A DNA stretch of 11,808 nt from an uncultured bacterium (GTDB lineage Bacteria > Patescibacteriota > Minisyncoccia > Phycocordibacterales > UBA1006), in NCBI GenBank assembly GCA_903920485.1, contig CAIXMG010000084.1, positions 1 through 11,808 of the forward strand, written 5' to 3'. Both the position numbers and the translations under genes were made by a program. Shown here piece after piece: positions 4,229 through 10,875 of this stretch (its first letter is position 1; each line of letters starts with the position of its first letter). The notes below the pieces were generated by a model. The model was not told the DNA's origin. It did no database searches and was given only the letters and a program-made list of their open reading frames with translations.

Positions 4229-5470
4229 ATGAGACAGTCACACCTATTTACGAAAACCAGGAAGGAAGCCCCTTCCGACGAGACGTCAAAAAACGCTCAG
4301 CTGCTGATTCGCGCTGGATTCATCCACAAGGAAATGGCGGGCGTGTACGCGTATCTCCCGTTGGGAATGCGGGTCCTTGAAAATATCAAGAAGATCGTTC
4401 GGGAGGAAATGAACAACGTTGGGGGGCAGGAGCTCATGATGACGACGCTTCAACCGAAGGACATTTGGGAAAAGACCGACCGTTGGGATGACAAGAAGGT
4501 GGACAATTGGTTCAAGACTGCGCTTAAGAATGGTACCGAACTCGGGGTTGGCCTTACTCACGAGGAGCCGATCGTCGACGCTATCGGCGAATACATTAAT
4601 TCGTACAAGGATCTTCCCGTCATGGTGTATCAGATCCAGAACAAGTTCCGAAACGAACTCCGTGCGAAAAGCGGACTGCTTCGCGGTCGCGAATTCGTGA
4701 TGAAGGACATGTACAGCTTTGCACGAACCCAGGAAGAGCACGAAGAGATATACGAACGTGTTGCGGAGTCATATCACAAGGTGTACGCACGATTGGGTCT
4801 CGGTGACATTACCTATCGAACCTATGCCGATGGCGGAATCTTTACGAAGCGGTTCAGCGACGAATTCCAGACGCTGTCCGACATGGGCGAGGATACGGTG
4901 TATGTCAGCGAATCGAAAAAGATTGCCGTGAACAAGGAGGTGTATACGGATGAAAACCTTGCCAAGGTTGGCCTTACCAAAGACGAGCTGGTTGAGCGAA
5001 AGGGCGTCGAGGTGGGAAATATTTTCCCGCTTGAAACGAAATACACGGATGCGCTTGATGTTCACTTCATGGACAACGCAGGTGCCAAACAGCCGATCAT
5101 TATGGGTTGCTACGGAATCGGCGTATCCCGGTTGGTAGGGGTCATCGCCGAGCATTTTGCAGACGACAAAGGGCTGGTGTGGCCGGAATCCATCGCACCG
5201 TTTCGCGTGCACCTGATCCAACTTGGCAATACCGCCGACAAGGCAACGGCGCTGTACGAATCACTTATCAAAAAGGGAACAGAGGTCCTTCTCGATGATC
5301 GTGATGCGGGAGCCGGTTCAAAGTTCGCCGATGCCGACCTGATCGGAATCCCGTACCGCGTCGTGATTTCCGACAAGTCACTCGAAAGGGGTGGCCTTGA
5401 GTTCAAGAAGCGAAGCGATGCCGAAGGAGCTATCATTACCGAAGAGGAGCTGTTCGATCGGCTGAAATAA
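4229..5470 (+). CDS. proS: Prolyl-tRNA synthetase, short form without editing insertion
   Basis: This class II synthetase charges tRNA-Pro with proline in the cytoplasm. I start it at the ATG at 4229, giving 413 aa that begin M-R-Q-S-x-L-F, the usual bacterial ProRS start. A 12-bp longer frame from 4217 would begin inside the promoter -10. Visible parts, in order: the motif 1 region P-L-G-M-R-V (44-49), the T-H-E-E-P loop (110-114), motif 2 F-R-N-E-L-R with the downstream R-E-F-x-M-K-D-M-Y-S-F (140-164), motif 3 G-C-Y-G-I-G-V-S-R (293-301), and the C-terminal anticodon-binding domain from about 325, including D-D-R-D-A-G-A-G-S-K-F (356-366). E. coli ProRS has about 572 aa with a cis-editing insertion between motifs 2 and 3. 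Here that interval is only about 130 aa, so the insertion is absent. It is a single-gene unit with a hairpin terminator on each side. Confidence 0.97.
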   Translation: MRQSHLFTKTRKEAPSDETSKNAQLLIRAGFIHKEMAGVYAYLPLGMRVLENIKKIVREEMNNVGGQELMMTTLQPKDIWEKTDRWDDKKVDNWFKTALKNGTELGVGLTHEEPIVDAIGEYINSYKDLPVMVYQIQNKFRNELRAKSGLLRGREFVMKDMYSFARTQEEHEEIYERVAESYHKVYARLGLGDITYRTYADGGIFTKRFSDEFQTLSDMGEDTVYVSESKKIAVNKEVYTDENLAKVGLTKDELVERKGVEVGNIFPLETKYTDALDVHFMDNAGAKQPIIMGCYGIGVSRLVGVIAEHFADDKGLVWPESIAPFRVHLIQLGNTADKATALYESLIKKGTEVLLDDRDAGAGSKFADADLIGIPYRVVISDKSLERGGLEFKKRSDAEGAIITEEELFDRLK

Positions 5471-5498
5471 AAAAGACCCCCATGCGTGGGCTTTTTTT
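5471..5498 (+). terminator. Intrinsic terminator after proS
   Basis: AAAAG, three unpaired bases, CCCA, loop TGCG, TGGG, then C and seven T (5492-5498). The T-run also pairs back to the A-run. It starts directly after the proS stop codon. Confidence 0.75.
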
Positions 5499-5514
5499 AT
5501 TGTTTTAATTAGGT

Positions 5515-5547
5515 AAAAAGCGCTCCGTAGAAACACGAAGCGCTTTT
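5515..5547. terminator. Bidirectional hairpin between convergent genes
   Basis: AAAAGCGCT pairs with AGCGCTTTT (9 bp), and inside it CGT pairs with ACG around a 6-base loop. Read on the minus strand it ends in a run of T, so it serves the convergent secreted-protein gene (5567-5983). On the plus strand it could back up the proS terminator. Confidence 0.75.
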
Positions 5548-5566
5548 CATTTTGTTTTTTCTGTAC

Positions 5567-5983
5567 TTAGCCTTTTACCTGTGGTATGACTACTTTTTTC
5601 TTTACCACATCGTACGTTACGGTTTTGCTTTTGCCCTTGGCATCAGTCCATTCCAGTACCACACAGTTTGCATTATCTGCAGCGTTCAGTGCTTTTGCTG
5701 CCACTGTCTTCAGGCCAGTCTTCTCTTCGCCGGTCACGATCTTTGTGGGGACACCCTTGGCATCTATTACATAGAAGTGGGTACCGTCCATGCCGATCGT
5801 GGCGGTCACACCCGTGGATGTAGGTACCTTGAAGGTGCTTTTCATCACTGGCGTGGAGTTAGCAGCTGTCGTAGCGGCCGTGGTTTTTGAATTTGCTACT
5901 ACGTTTGTAGAGGCGTTTACCGAAGTGGTGACCATCATGAGTGCTAAGCCGAGGGTCAGGGCTGTGAAAAATAGTTTTTTCAT
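5567..5983 (-). CDS. Small secreted protein with signal peptide (hypothetical)
   Basis: This is a 138-aa protein with a classical Sec signal peptide: M-K-K, a hydrophobic core at about 4-18, and a likely cleavage after V-N-A (24). A low-complexity T/A/S/N linker (25-50) leads into a compact beta-rich domain (about 50-138). That domain holds repeated short strands, such as the H-F-Y-V-I-D-A-K-G and V-L-E-W-T-D-A-K-G-K-S-K-T-V-T-Y segments, and a basic K-K-K near the end. There is one cysteine (107) in the mature part and no lipobox, so it should be released or cell-wall associated rather than a lipoprotein. No known domain is recognised. The start is the ATG at 5983, with no Shine-Dalgarno sequence. 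It is a single-gene unit, convergent with proS and divergent from mreB. The mRNA leader contains a 9-bp hairpin at 6006-6026. Confidence 0.82.
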   Translation of the reverse strand: MKKLFFTALTLGLALMMVTTSVNASTNVVANSKTTAATTAANSTPVMKSTFKVPTSTGVTATIGMDGTHFYVIDAKGVPTKIVTGEEKTGLKTVAAKALNAADNANCVVLEWTDAKGKSKTVTYDVVKKKVVIPQVKG

Positions 5984-6005
5984 AACTAAGATTTATTTGG
6001 TTTTT

Positions 6006-6026
6006 ATGAGGTGCACCGCACCTCAT
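6006..6026 (-). promoter_or_regulatory. Hairpin or operator-like inverted repeat in 5' region of secreted-protein gene
   Basis: A perfect 9-bp inverted repeat ATGAGGTGC / GCACCTCAT with a 3-base spacer lies 23 bp upstream of the ATG at 5983. It has no terminator T-run on the minus strand. It may be an mRNA-stabilising hairpin or a protein-binding site; the sequence does not decide between them. Confidence 0.45.
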
Positions 6027-6037
6027 TTCCAGGGACG

Positions 6038-6066
6038 ATCTTCTCATATTTCAATTTTATTGTCAA
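6038..6066 (-). promoter_or_regulatory. Promoter candidate for secreted-protein gene
   Basis: A perfect TTGACA on the minus strand (6066 to 6061), then a 17-bp AT-rich spacer and GAAGAT (3 of 6 for a -10). The -35 is convincing and the -10 weak. It would place the hairpin at 6006-6026 in the leader. Confidence 0.4.
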
Positions 6067-6154
6067 GTACCCCGCATACTTTCAACATCTCGGAATAAGT
6101 TTCTTTTGCATTGCCCATGGACACTCATTTAGTTGTTTGTAAATAGGACTCTTC

Positions 6155-6163
6155 TGGTAATAT
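6155..6163 (+). promoter_or_regulatory. Distal extended -10 candidate for mreB
   Basis: TGG followed by TAATAT fits an extended -10, with a partial -35 (TTGTTT) 19 bp further upstream. It would give a leader of about 60 nt for mreB. This is the less favoured of the two candidates. Confidence 0.3.
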
Positions 6164-6212
6164 GTAATCTATTATTATTCATGTCAAGACCCTTTCCGCC
6201 GTTCCTTTAAAA

Positions 6213-6221
6213 TGCTACACT
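6213..6221 (+). promoter_or_regulatory. Proximal extended -10 of mreB (short leader)
   Basis: TGC followed by TACACT (4 of 6 of the consensus, TANNNT form). It ends 11 bases before the preferred mreB ATG at 6233, so the mRNA would have a leader of only about 4-5 nt. The -35 position is poor (TTTCCG). Confidence 0.45.
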
Positions 6222-6232
6222 CCCGCCATCAT

Positions 6233-7279
6233 ATGTTCGAGAACCTCTATAACCGATTTTCAAACGACATCGGCATCGACCTCGGAACGGCCAACACGCT
6301 GGTGTATTTGCGGGGCCACGGGATCATTATCAACGAGCCGTCGATCGTGGCACTCAACACCAAAACGGGGCGCATCGTCGCGGTCGGTGCTGCTGCGAAG
6401 GAAATGCTCGGACGAACGCCGTCGCACATCAAGGCTATCCACCCCGTCGTTGACGGTGTCATTTCCGACTTCGAGGTTACTGAAGAGATGCTGTCGTACC
6501 TCGTAACCAAAGCCGAAAAAATTTCGAAAAAGTTCTTCCGACCGCGCGTGGTCGTCGGCGTACCTTCGGGTATCACGAACGTCGAGCATCGCGCCGTATA
6601 CGATGCGGCAAAGTCTGCAGGCGCGCGCGAGGTCTATATCATCGAAGAGCCCATGGCCGCAGCCATCGGCATTCGTCTTCCGATCAAGGAACCGGTCGGA
6701 TCCATGATCATCGATATCGGCGGGGGAACCACGGACATCGCGGTGATCTCGCTGTCAGGAGTCGTTCAGGCGAAATCACTCAAGCTTGCCGGTGACAAGA
6801 TGAACCAGGACATCATCATCTATCTGCGCAATGAGTTCAAGCTCTTGGTCGGCGAAAAGACCTCTGAGGAAATCAAGCTGGCACTCGGATCTGCCGGTCC
6901 CGGCGAGAAGATGGAGACGAAGGTGAAGGGTCGCGATCTCATCACCGGGCTTCCACGTGAGATCATGATTACCGACAGCGATATTCGCCACGCCATTGCA
7001 GATTCTGTCACGGCTATCGTCGATGCTGTTCGTGAGGTATTGGAAACCACGCCGCCCGAAATCATGGCCGACGTGATGAACCGTGGCATGTACATTGCCG
7101 GGGGTGGCGCGATGATTCGCGGGCTCGACAAAATGCTCCTTGATGCGTTCAAGATCCCCGTTTATGTCGCCGACGACCCGCTGTCCGCCGTTGCCCGCGG
7201 ATGTGGCATCGTCCTTGAGGATATTACCAAGTACCGCGAGGTGCTCGTTTCAGACCATGACACCCTACCGCTTCGCTAA
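6233..7279 (+). CDS. mreB: Rod-shape-determining actin homologue MreB
   Basis: MreB is the bacterial actin that forms membrane-associated filaments and guides lateral cell-wall synthesis. The preferred start, the ATG at 6233, gives 348 aa beginning M-F-E-N-L-Y-N-R-F-S, matching the amphipathic membrane-binding N-terminus of the family. An upstream in-frame ATG at 6212 would add seven residues but overlaps the -10 element. The actin-fold nucleotide motifs are all present: phosphate 1 D-I-G-I-D-L-G-T-A-N-T (12-22), phosphate 2 D-I-G-G-G-T-T-D-I-A (161-170) and adenosine A-G-G-G-A-M-I-R-G-L (289-298). Also visible are the V-P-S-G-I-T-N-V-E-H-R region (110-120) and E-E-P-M-A-A-A-I-G (138-146). 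The length is typical. Its last 23 bp overlap the start of mreC, so the two are translationally coupled. It heads the plus-strand run through 9949. Confidence 0.98.
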   Translation: MFENLYNRFSNDIGIDLGTANTLVYLRGHGIIINEPSIVALNTKTGRIVAVGAAAKEMLGRTPSHIKAIHPVVDGVISDFEVTEEMLSYLVTKAEKISKKFFRPRVVVGVPSGITNVEHRAVYDAAKSAGAREVYIIEEPMAAAIGIRLPIKEPVGSMIIDIGGGTTDIAVISLSGVVQAKSLKLAGDKMNQDIIIYLRNEFKLLVGEKTSEEIKLALGSAGPGEKMETKVKGRDLITGLPREIMITDSDIRHAIADSVTAIVDAVREVLETTPPEIMADVMNRGMYIAGGGAMIRGLDKMLLDAFKIPVYVADDPLSAVARGCGIVLEDITKYREVLVSDHDTLPLR

Positions 7280-8048
7280 CCAGGAAAAGAAGGAGAAGCT
7301 TTCACAGACCAGAATCTTGGTGGCTGTTTTTGGGTTGCTAGCAACGGTCCTTGTTATTATTTTTATTATGGCTCCGCTCATTCGACGGGCGGTCCGAGGT
7401 CCCGCGTGGCTTGCGGAAACCATGGCGCAGGCGGGAACTGACGCGGTCGGAAGCTTCACCCCGAAGGAGACGCTGTTGGTTGAAAACGCGGCCCTCAAGA
7501 GCCAACTTCAGGCTGATCAGGCGGAACTGGTTGGCTTTCAGGTGACGGCGGATGAGAATTCAAAATTGCAATCGGAACTTTCCTACCTTCCCAATCCCAC
7601 TGCCACCATCGAGGCAAGAGTGCTCGGCGGTGCCAACGAGTCGCTCAACAACACGATGATCATCGACCAGGGGTCCGATCACGGGGTTGCCGTCGGACAG
7701 CTCGTAACGGCACAGGGAACCGTCGGCCTTGGGAAGGTGGCAAGCGTCACGTCGACGACTGCCACAATCATGTTGTTTTCGGGACCCCAATTTTCCGGTG
7801 ACCTCCTGATGCAAAGTCAGAACATAACGGTTCCTGCGATCGGAAAGGGCGGCGGAAATTTTGAAATCCACATCCCACGCGAGATCAAGGTAACTGACGG
7901 TGACCTTTTGGCATTCCCTGACATGCCGGACATTGCGGTCGGTGTCGTGAAGTCCCTCATCTTCGATTCCCGCGACCCGTTCCAGACGGTGCTTGCCAGC
8001 GTGCCGGTGAACATCCAGGAGCTGTCATTTGTTGAGGTGGTAAAATAA
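7257..8048 (+). CDS. mreC: Rod-shape-determining protein MreC
   Basis: MreC is a bitopic membrane protein that links MreB inside to cell-wall synthases outside. I start it at the ATG at 7257 (263 aa), overlapping mreB by 23 bp. A longer frame from 7140 would add 39 residues that look like an out-of-frame translation of mreB. Domains: a basic cytoplasmic N-terminus, a transmembrane helix (about 20-40), a periplasm-side coiled coil (about 70-110, with leucine-rich E-x-x-L-x-x-x-L spacing), then the two-barrel beta domain (about 117-263). The beta domain includes I-D-Q-G-S-D-H-G-V-A-V-G (136-147), typical of the family. The length is near the usual 270-300. No mreD follows; the next gene, 4 bp downstream, is an unrelated hydrolase. 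The identity is secure. Confidence 0.95.
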   Translation: MTPYRFANQEKKEKLSQTRILVAVFGLLATVLVIIFIMAPLIRRAVRGPAWLAETMAQAGTDAVGSFTPKETLLVENAALKSQLQADQAELVGFQVTADENSKLQSELSYLPNPTATIEARVLGGANESLNNTMIIDQGSDHGVAVGQLVTAQGTVGLGKVASVTSTTATIMLFSGPQFSGDLLMQSQNITVPAIGKGGGNFEIHIPREIKVTDGDLLAFPDMPDIAVGVVKSLIFDSRDPFQTVLASVPVNIQELSFVEVVK

Positions 8049-8052
8049 GGCT

Positions 8053-8730
8053 ATGACACTCACCAAGTTCGAACAATCAGGATTTATTCTTGAAACATCA
8101 AAGGGGTTCCGCGTTGCCATTGATATTGCAACCATGACACCGCTTGAAAAACTTGAAAATGTTTCCAAGGTCGACCTTATGGTGATTTCACATATTCACA
8201 AGGATCATTTCTCGCCGGAACATATTGCAAAGCTGAATCCGAACGTTCTCATTCTTCCCGAGGAATGCGATGCAGTCCTTCATCCCAACAGTCTTGGTCT
8301 TCCCGTTGCCGCATCTATTGCTTACGGCGATACCCATCCTGAAGTTTCCGCGCACTCTATTCTCTCGCAGGAAGGGTTTGTGTATGAAACAGGCGATGTG
8401 AAGATTTCCTTTTTCCACGTGGATCACGGGCCGAATATTTCGGCACCCGTGGACAATTACGGATTCCTGATCGAGGCTGATGGTAAAAAGATCTACTTTG
8501 CAGGCGACATGTTCTATCCTTCGGGCATGGATGTTTCAGGATTGGAAGTGGACCACGTGTTGATTCCTGTCGGAACCGTCTATACCTTCGGTCCGGAAGA
8601 AGCGTTCTCCTTTGCAAAGCAGTTCAAGGCTATAAAAAATCTCGTGCCGATGCACGATCGCGGGAACGTCGAGATGACCAATGCGTTCGCCGAAATGGCA
8701 CGCAAGGATTTCAATGTTGTGGTAATGTAG
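8053..8730 (+). CDS. Metallo-beta-lactamase-fold hydrolase (COG2220-like)
   Basis: This is a 225-aa cytoplasmic protein of the metal-dependent hydrolase group related to UPF0173/YtkL. Metal ligands are visible: H-I-H-K-D-H (H47, H49, D51, H52), H122 in F-F-H-V-D-H-G, D152 in F-A-G-D-M-F, and H201 in P-M-H-D-R. The set is complete enough for a dinuclear site, so the enzyme should be active. The substrate cannot be told from sequence, because the family covers diverse phosphoesterase, lactonase-like and uncharacterised members. The length agrees with this group. It starts 4 bp after mreC (ATG at 8053) and is followed after 5 bp by an alpha/beta hydrolase, so it is cotranscribed. A direct role in cell-wall synthesis is not implied by position alone. 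Confidence 0.88.
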   Translation: MTLTKFEQSGFILETSKGFRVAIDIATMTPLEKLENVSKVDLMVISHIHKDHFSPEHIAKLNPNVLILPEECDAVLHPNSLGLPVAASIAYGDTHPEVSAHSILSQEGFVYETGDVKISFFHVDHGPNISAPVDNYGFLIEADGKKIYFAGDMFYPSGMDVSGLEVDHVLIPVGTVYTFGPEEAFSFAKQFKAIKNLVPMHDRGNVEMTNAFAEMARKDFNVVVM

Positions 8731-8735
8731 AGAAT

Positions 8736-9281
8736 ATGAAACAAGTCATTCTCATCCATGGTGCGCCTTACGAAAATGAGTTTTATGACCCATCGCGACC
8801 ATCGCCTTCAAATGCGAACTGGTTTCCGTGGCTGCAAAAGCAAGTTGCCTTGAAGGATGGTCTTTCGCAGGCCCTTGAATTTCCAAAGCCCTATGATCCT
8901 GTCTATGAGAATTGGGCAAGAGTTTTGGAACAAATGCAAATTGGTGAGGAAACAATCCTCATCGGTCACAGCTGTGGCGGAGGATTTCTGCTACGGTTTC
9001 TCTCCGAGAATGCCAGCCTCAAACCCAAGAGGGTCGTTTTGGTTGCTCCATGGCTTGATCCTGACCATGAACTGACAACGGATTTTTTCACGTTTGAAAT
9101 CGATTCGGAACTTGCCACAAGAACGGACATCCATGTTTTCATTTCAAGCGATGACGATGCGCCAATGCAGAAAACGGTAGAAACCCTCAGGGAAAAAATT
9201 CCCGGAATTATCATTCACCAGTTCACGGACAAGGAGCATTTCAACCAGAAGGATTTTCCCGAACTCCTCGAAATTATTTAA
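8736..9281 (+). CDS. RBBP9/YdeN-like alpha/beta hydrolase
   Basis: This is a 181-aa small serine hydrolase. The N-terminus shows the first strand and oxyanion loop of the fold (I-L-I-H-G-A-P, 5-11). The nucleophile elbow is G-H-S-C-G-G-G (77-83) with Ser79. An acid is available in S-S-D-D-D-A-P (D139-D141) and the catalytic His is probably H168 in K-E-H-F. The order Ser-Asp-His and the short length match the RBBP9/YdeN family, whose bacterial members are mostly uncharacterised esterase-like enzymes. It has no signal peptide, so it is cytoplasmic. The start is the ATG at 8736, 5 bp after the previous stop and without a Shine-Dalgarno sequence. It lies in the middle of the mreB-led run and its stop is 2 bp before the next start. 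Confidence 0.85.
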   Translation: MKQVILIHGAPYENEFYDPSRPSPSNANWFPWLQKQVALKDGLSQALEFPKPYDPVYENWARVLEQMQIGEETILIGHSCGGGFLLRFLSENASLKPKRVVLVAPWLDPDHELTTDFFTFEIDSELATRTDIHVFISSDDDAPMQKTVETLREKIPGIIIHQFTDKEHFNQKDFPELLEII

Positions 9282-9283
9282 GT

Positions 9284-9949
9284 ATGCCTCTCCAGATCGA
9301 TTCCCTCAAACCCGCAATTGATGCGATCCACCGGAAGCACGGCGATACCAGCCTGTGCATTTTGTATGGTACGGGGAAGATCAAGAACCCGAAGGTGATG
9401 TTTTTGTTCATGAATCCGACCGGGCGTAATGTTTCCACGGCAAAAGACTGGAAGGGAATCCGTGCGTCGTGGATCGGACACAAGAACACGTGGAAACTGT
9501 TGGCGGATATCGGCGTGTTTGATCGTAAACTTTCGGATATCATTCAAGGTATGAAGCCCAATGACTGGACACCTGAATTTGCGGAAACGGTCTATAAAGA
9601 TATTGCCAAGCGAGGATCGTATATCACCGGATTCGCGCGCTGCACACAGCCTGATGCAAGAAAGGTTCACGACCAGGTGTTTCGAGAAAGCAGGGATGTC
9701 ACGCTTGAGGAAATACGGCTGGTAAACCCGAACATTATTTTCTCATTCGGGAATCAAGTCTCCACTCACTTACTTACTATGCCCATTAAGGTCTCCGACT
9801 GGCGCGGTAAGAAGCACGATCTCGTCATTGGCAAGAAAATTTTTAGCGTCTATCCGACCTTCTATCCCGTTGGCCTCGGGTTTCGCAACATCGGCAAGGC
9901 GATCCTCGACATGAAGAAGGTGTTAAAAAGATCGCTTAAGGAATTTTAA
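9284..9949 (+). CDS. Uracil-DNA-glycosylase-fold protein
   Basis: This 221-aa protein resembles the uracil-DNA glycosylase superfamily (COG1573-like), enzymes that remove uracil from DNA. Supporting features: a strand then M-N-P-T-G-R-N (43-49) where motif 1 (G-E-A-P-G in family 4) would lie; Y-I-T-G-F-A-R-C-T-Q-P (113-123), resembling the N-x-x-K-C-x-P region; I-I-F-S-F-G (151-156), like the I-x-x-L-G strand; and Y-P-T-F-Y-P (190-195) at the position of motif 2 (H-P-S or H-P-T). Departures are notable. The catalytic region lacks the usual acidic residue, the motif 2 His is a Tyr, and the four cysteines of an iron-sulfur cluster are not present. The fold assignment is moderate; glycosylase activity is unproven. 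It begins 2 bp after the preceding stop and is the last gene before the terminator at 9950. Confidence 0.65.
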   Translation: MPLQIDSLKPAIDAIHRKHGDTSLCILYGTGKIKNPKVMFLFMNPTGRNVSTAKDWKGIRASWIGHKNTWKLLADIGVFDRKLSDIIQGMKPNDWTPEFAETVYKDIAKRGSYITGFARCTQPDARKVHDQVFRESRDVTLEEIRLVNPNIIFSFGNQVSTHLLTMPIKVSDWRGKKHDLVIGKKIFSVYPTFYPVGLGFRNIGKAILDMKKVLKRSLKEF

Positions 9950-9984
9950 AGGCGCTTTGCTAAAGGGTAGCAAAGCGCCTGTTT
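9950..9984. terminator. Bidirectional hairpin between convergent genes
   Basis: A perfect 13-bp stem AGGCGCTTTGCTA / TAGCAAAGCGCCT (9950-9962 with 9968-9980) has a 5-base loop and GTTT after it. The reverse direction is followed by TTTAAAATT. It starts directly after the stop at 9949 and serves both the plus-strand run and the minus-strand gene ending at 10004. The T-runs are short. Confidence 0.75.
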
Positions 9985-10003
9985 GTAATTGTAATGGTTG
10001 CGG

Positions 10004-10777
10004 TTAGTCCAGAAGAAGGCCTTTTTCTTCCGCAAGTTTTTTCATTCCTTGCAACCGTTCCCTTATAAGGATGATCGTCTCCTCGGGCCACACAAGCCTC
10101 TTTTGCAGTTGAGGTTCGTATGTTTTCACATACGCCGGGGTGATCCTTTCGCGGTAGGCATTTTTGCCACCGAGGTCCCAGTTGTCCTTCTCGCGAATGA
10201 GCAGTCCCAGGTTTTCAAGGAGGAATTCGAGATTCTCCTCATCAAGGTCGTCGGGTTTCCCCAGCGTCTTCATGGCCTGTACCGTGTCGGCACCTTCCTC
10301 ATGTAGCTGGCTTTTAAAGCGGATCCTGAGTTCCTCGATTTCGGCGTGGTATTTCTCCATTACCTCAATCTGCTGGCGCTTCAGATCCTCCCAGGTCTCT
10401 GGGCGCTTCAGGGCTGCGCTTTCTATCATCCCGGTCACGAAGCACCGGAAACTCTCCTTGATCCTTTTCTTGAATTCCAGGAAGTATTCAAGACGCGCTT
10501 TTTCAGATTGGTATCTGCTGTTAAGGACGGATGTATGGAATCTTTCTGACAGCCGGAAGGTGATGGTGAGCGCTATGCCGAATATCACCGTTCCGATGGT
10601 TGCATACTCAAGTCCCATGATGAGGGAGGAATCAGGACTCGTTCCGTGAAAAAGAAAGATGGACAGTGCCCCGATAATAAATATCGCCGTGAGTGCGACG
10701 TAGAATTGGTATCCTGTTATCTCGGAGGTCACCTGCTTTTTCAGCCAAGTGTCGTCGATGATGTTTTTTGTATTCAT
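10004..10777 (-). CDS. Two-TM membrane protein with cytoplasmic coiled coil (hypothetical)
   Basis: This 257-aa protein has a short polar N-terminus and two transmembrane helices (about 24-44 and 52-74) joined by a small loop. A long charged helical region (about 75-160, rich in E, K, R, Q and L with heptad-like spacing) looks like a coiled coil. The C-terminal part contains a second helical stretch and an aromatic segment (K-D-N-W-D-L-G-G, then L-V-W-P-E-E). I recognise no family. I start it at the ATG at 10777. The longer frame begins at a TTG (10828) that is part of the -35 sequence, so it cannot be right if that promoter is used. The gene is a single unit with its own promoter (10800-10828), and it converges on 9284-9949. 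Membrane anchoring with a cytoplasmic scaffold-like domain is inference. Confidence 0.8.
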   Translation of the reverse strand: MNTKNIIDDTWLKKQVTSEITGYQFYVALTAIFIIGALSIFLFHGTSPDSSLIMGLEYATIGTVIFGIALTITFRLSERFHTSVLNSRYQSEKARLEYFLEFKKRIKESFRCFVTGMIESAALKRPETWEDLKRQQIEVMEKYHAEIEELRIRFKSQLHEEGADTVQAMKTLGKPDDLDEENLEFLLENLGLLIREKDNWDLGGKNAYRERITPAYVKTYEPQLQKRLVWPEETIILIRERLQGMKKLAEEKGLLLD

Positions 10778-10799
10778 GTTGAGTTTTTTAGTTTTCACC

Positions 10800-10828
10800 T
10801 TTGTATCATGTAAGTTAGTATTTGTCAA
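10800..10828 (-). promoter_or_regulatory. Promoter of the 10004-10777 gene
   Basis: The minus strand has a perfect TTGACA (10828 to 10823), a 17-bp spacer ending in TGA, and TACAAA (10805 to 10800; 4 of 6), which also makes an extended -10. It predicts a leader of about 16-20 nt before the ATG at 10777, and decides against the upstream TTG start. Confidence 0.65.
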
Positions 10829-10839
10829 TTATTATCAAC

Positions 10840-10875
10840 GCAAATAAAAGCAGGCCTAGGCCTGCTTTTATTTGC
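10840..10875 (-). terminator. 36-bp perfect palindrome, terminator of Nudix gene
   Basis: The 36 bases are a perfect palindrome centred on GGCCTAGGCC, with arms GCAAATAAAAGCAGGCCT and its complement. On the minus strand the GC-rich core is followed by CTTTTATTTG, fitting an intrinsic terminator. The Nudix stop codon (TAA, 10868-10870) lies inside the left arm as transcribed. Its symmetry would let it work in both directions. Confidence 0.75.

Noticed and set aside
4144..4380. A 78-codon plus-strand frame overlapping the proS start
   Set aside because: It begins inside a strong intrinsic terminator and overlaps proS in a different frame.
4286..4741. Long minus-strand frames opposite proS (also 4769-5221)
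   Set aside because: These are mirror frames of a highly conserved gene, with no independent promoter, terminator or domain.
6247..6589. Two minus-strand frames opposite mreB
   Set aside because: They are shadows of the conserved mreB frame at high G+C.
7140..7256. An N-terminal extension of MreC by 39 residues
   Set aside because: The extension would be read out of the mreB coding sequence in another frame and is not MreC-like. The ATG at 7257 gives the normal basic N-terminus plus transmembrane helix.
10778..10828. A TTG-started N-terminal extension of the membrane/coiled-coil protein
   Set aside because: The TTG is part of a perfect TTGACA -35 element with a matching -10, so this stretch is promoter and leader.
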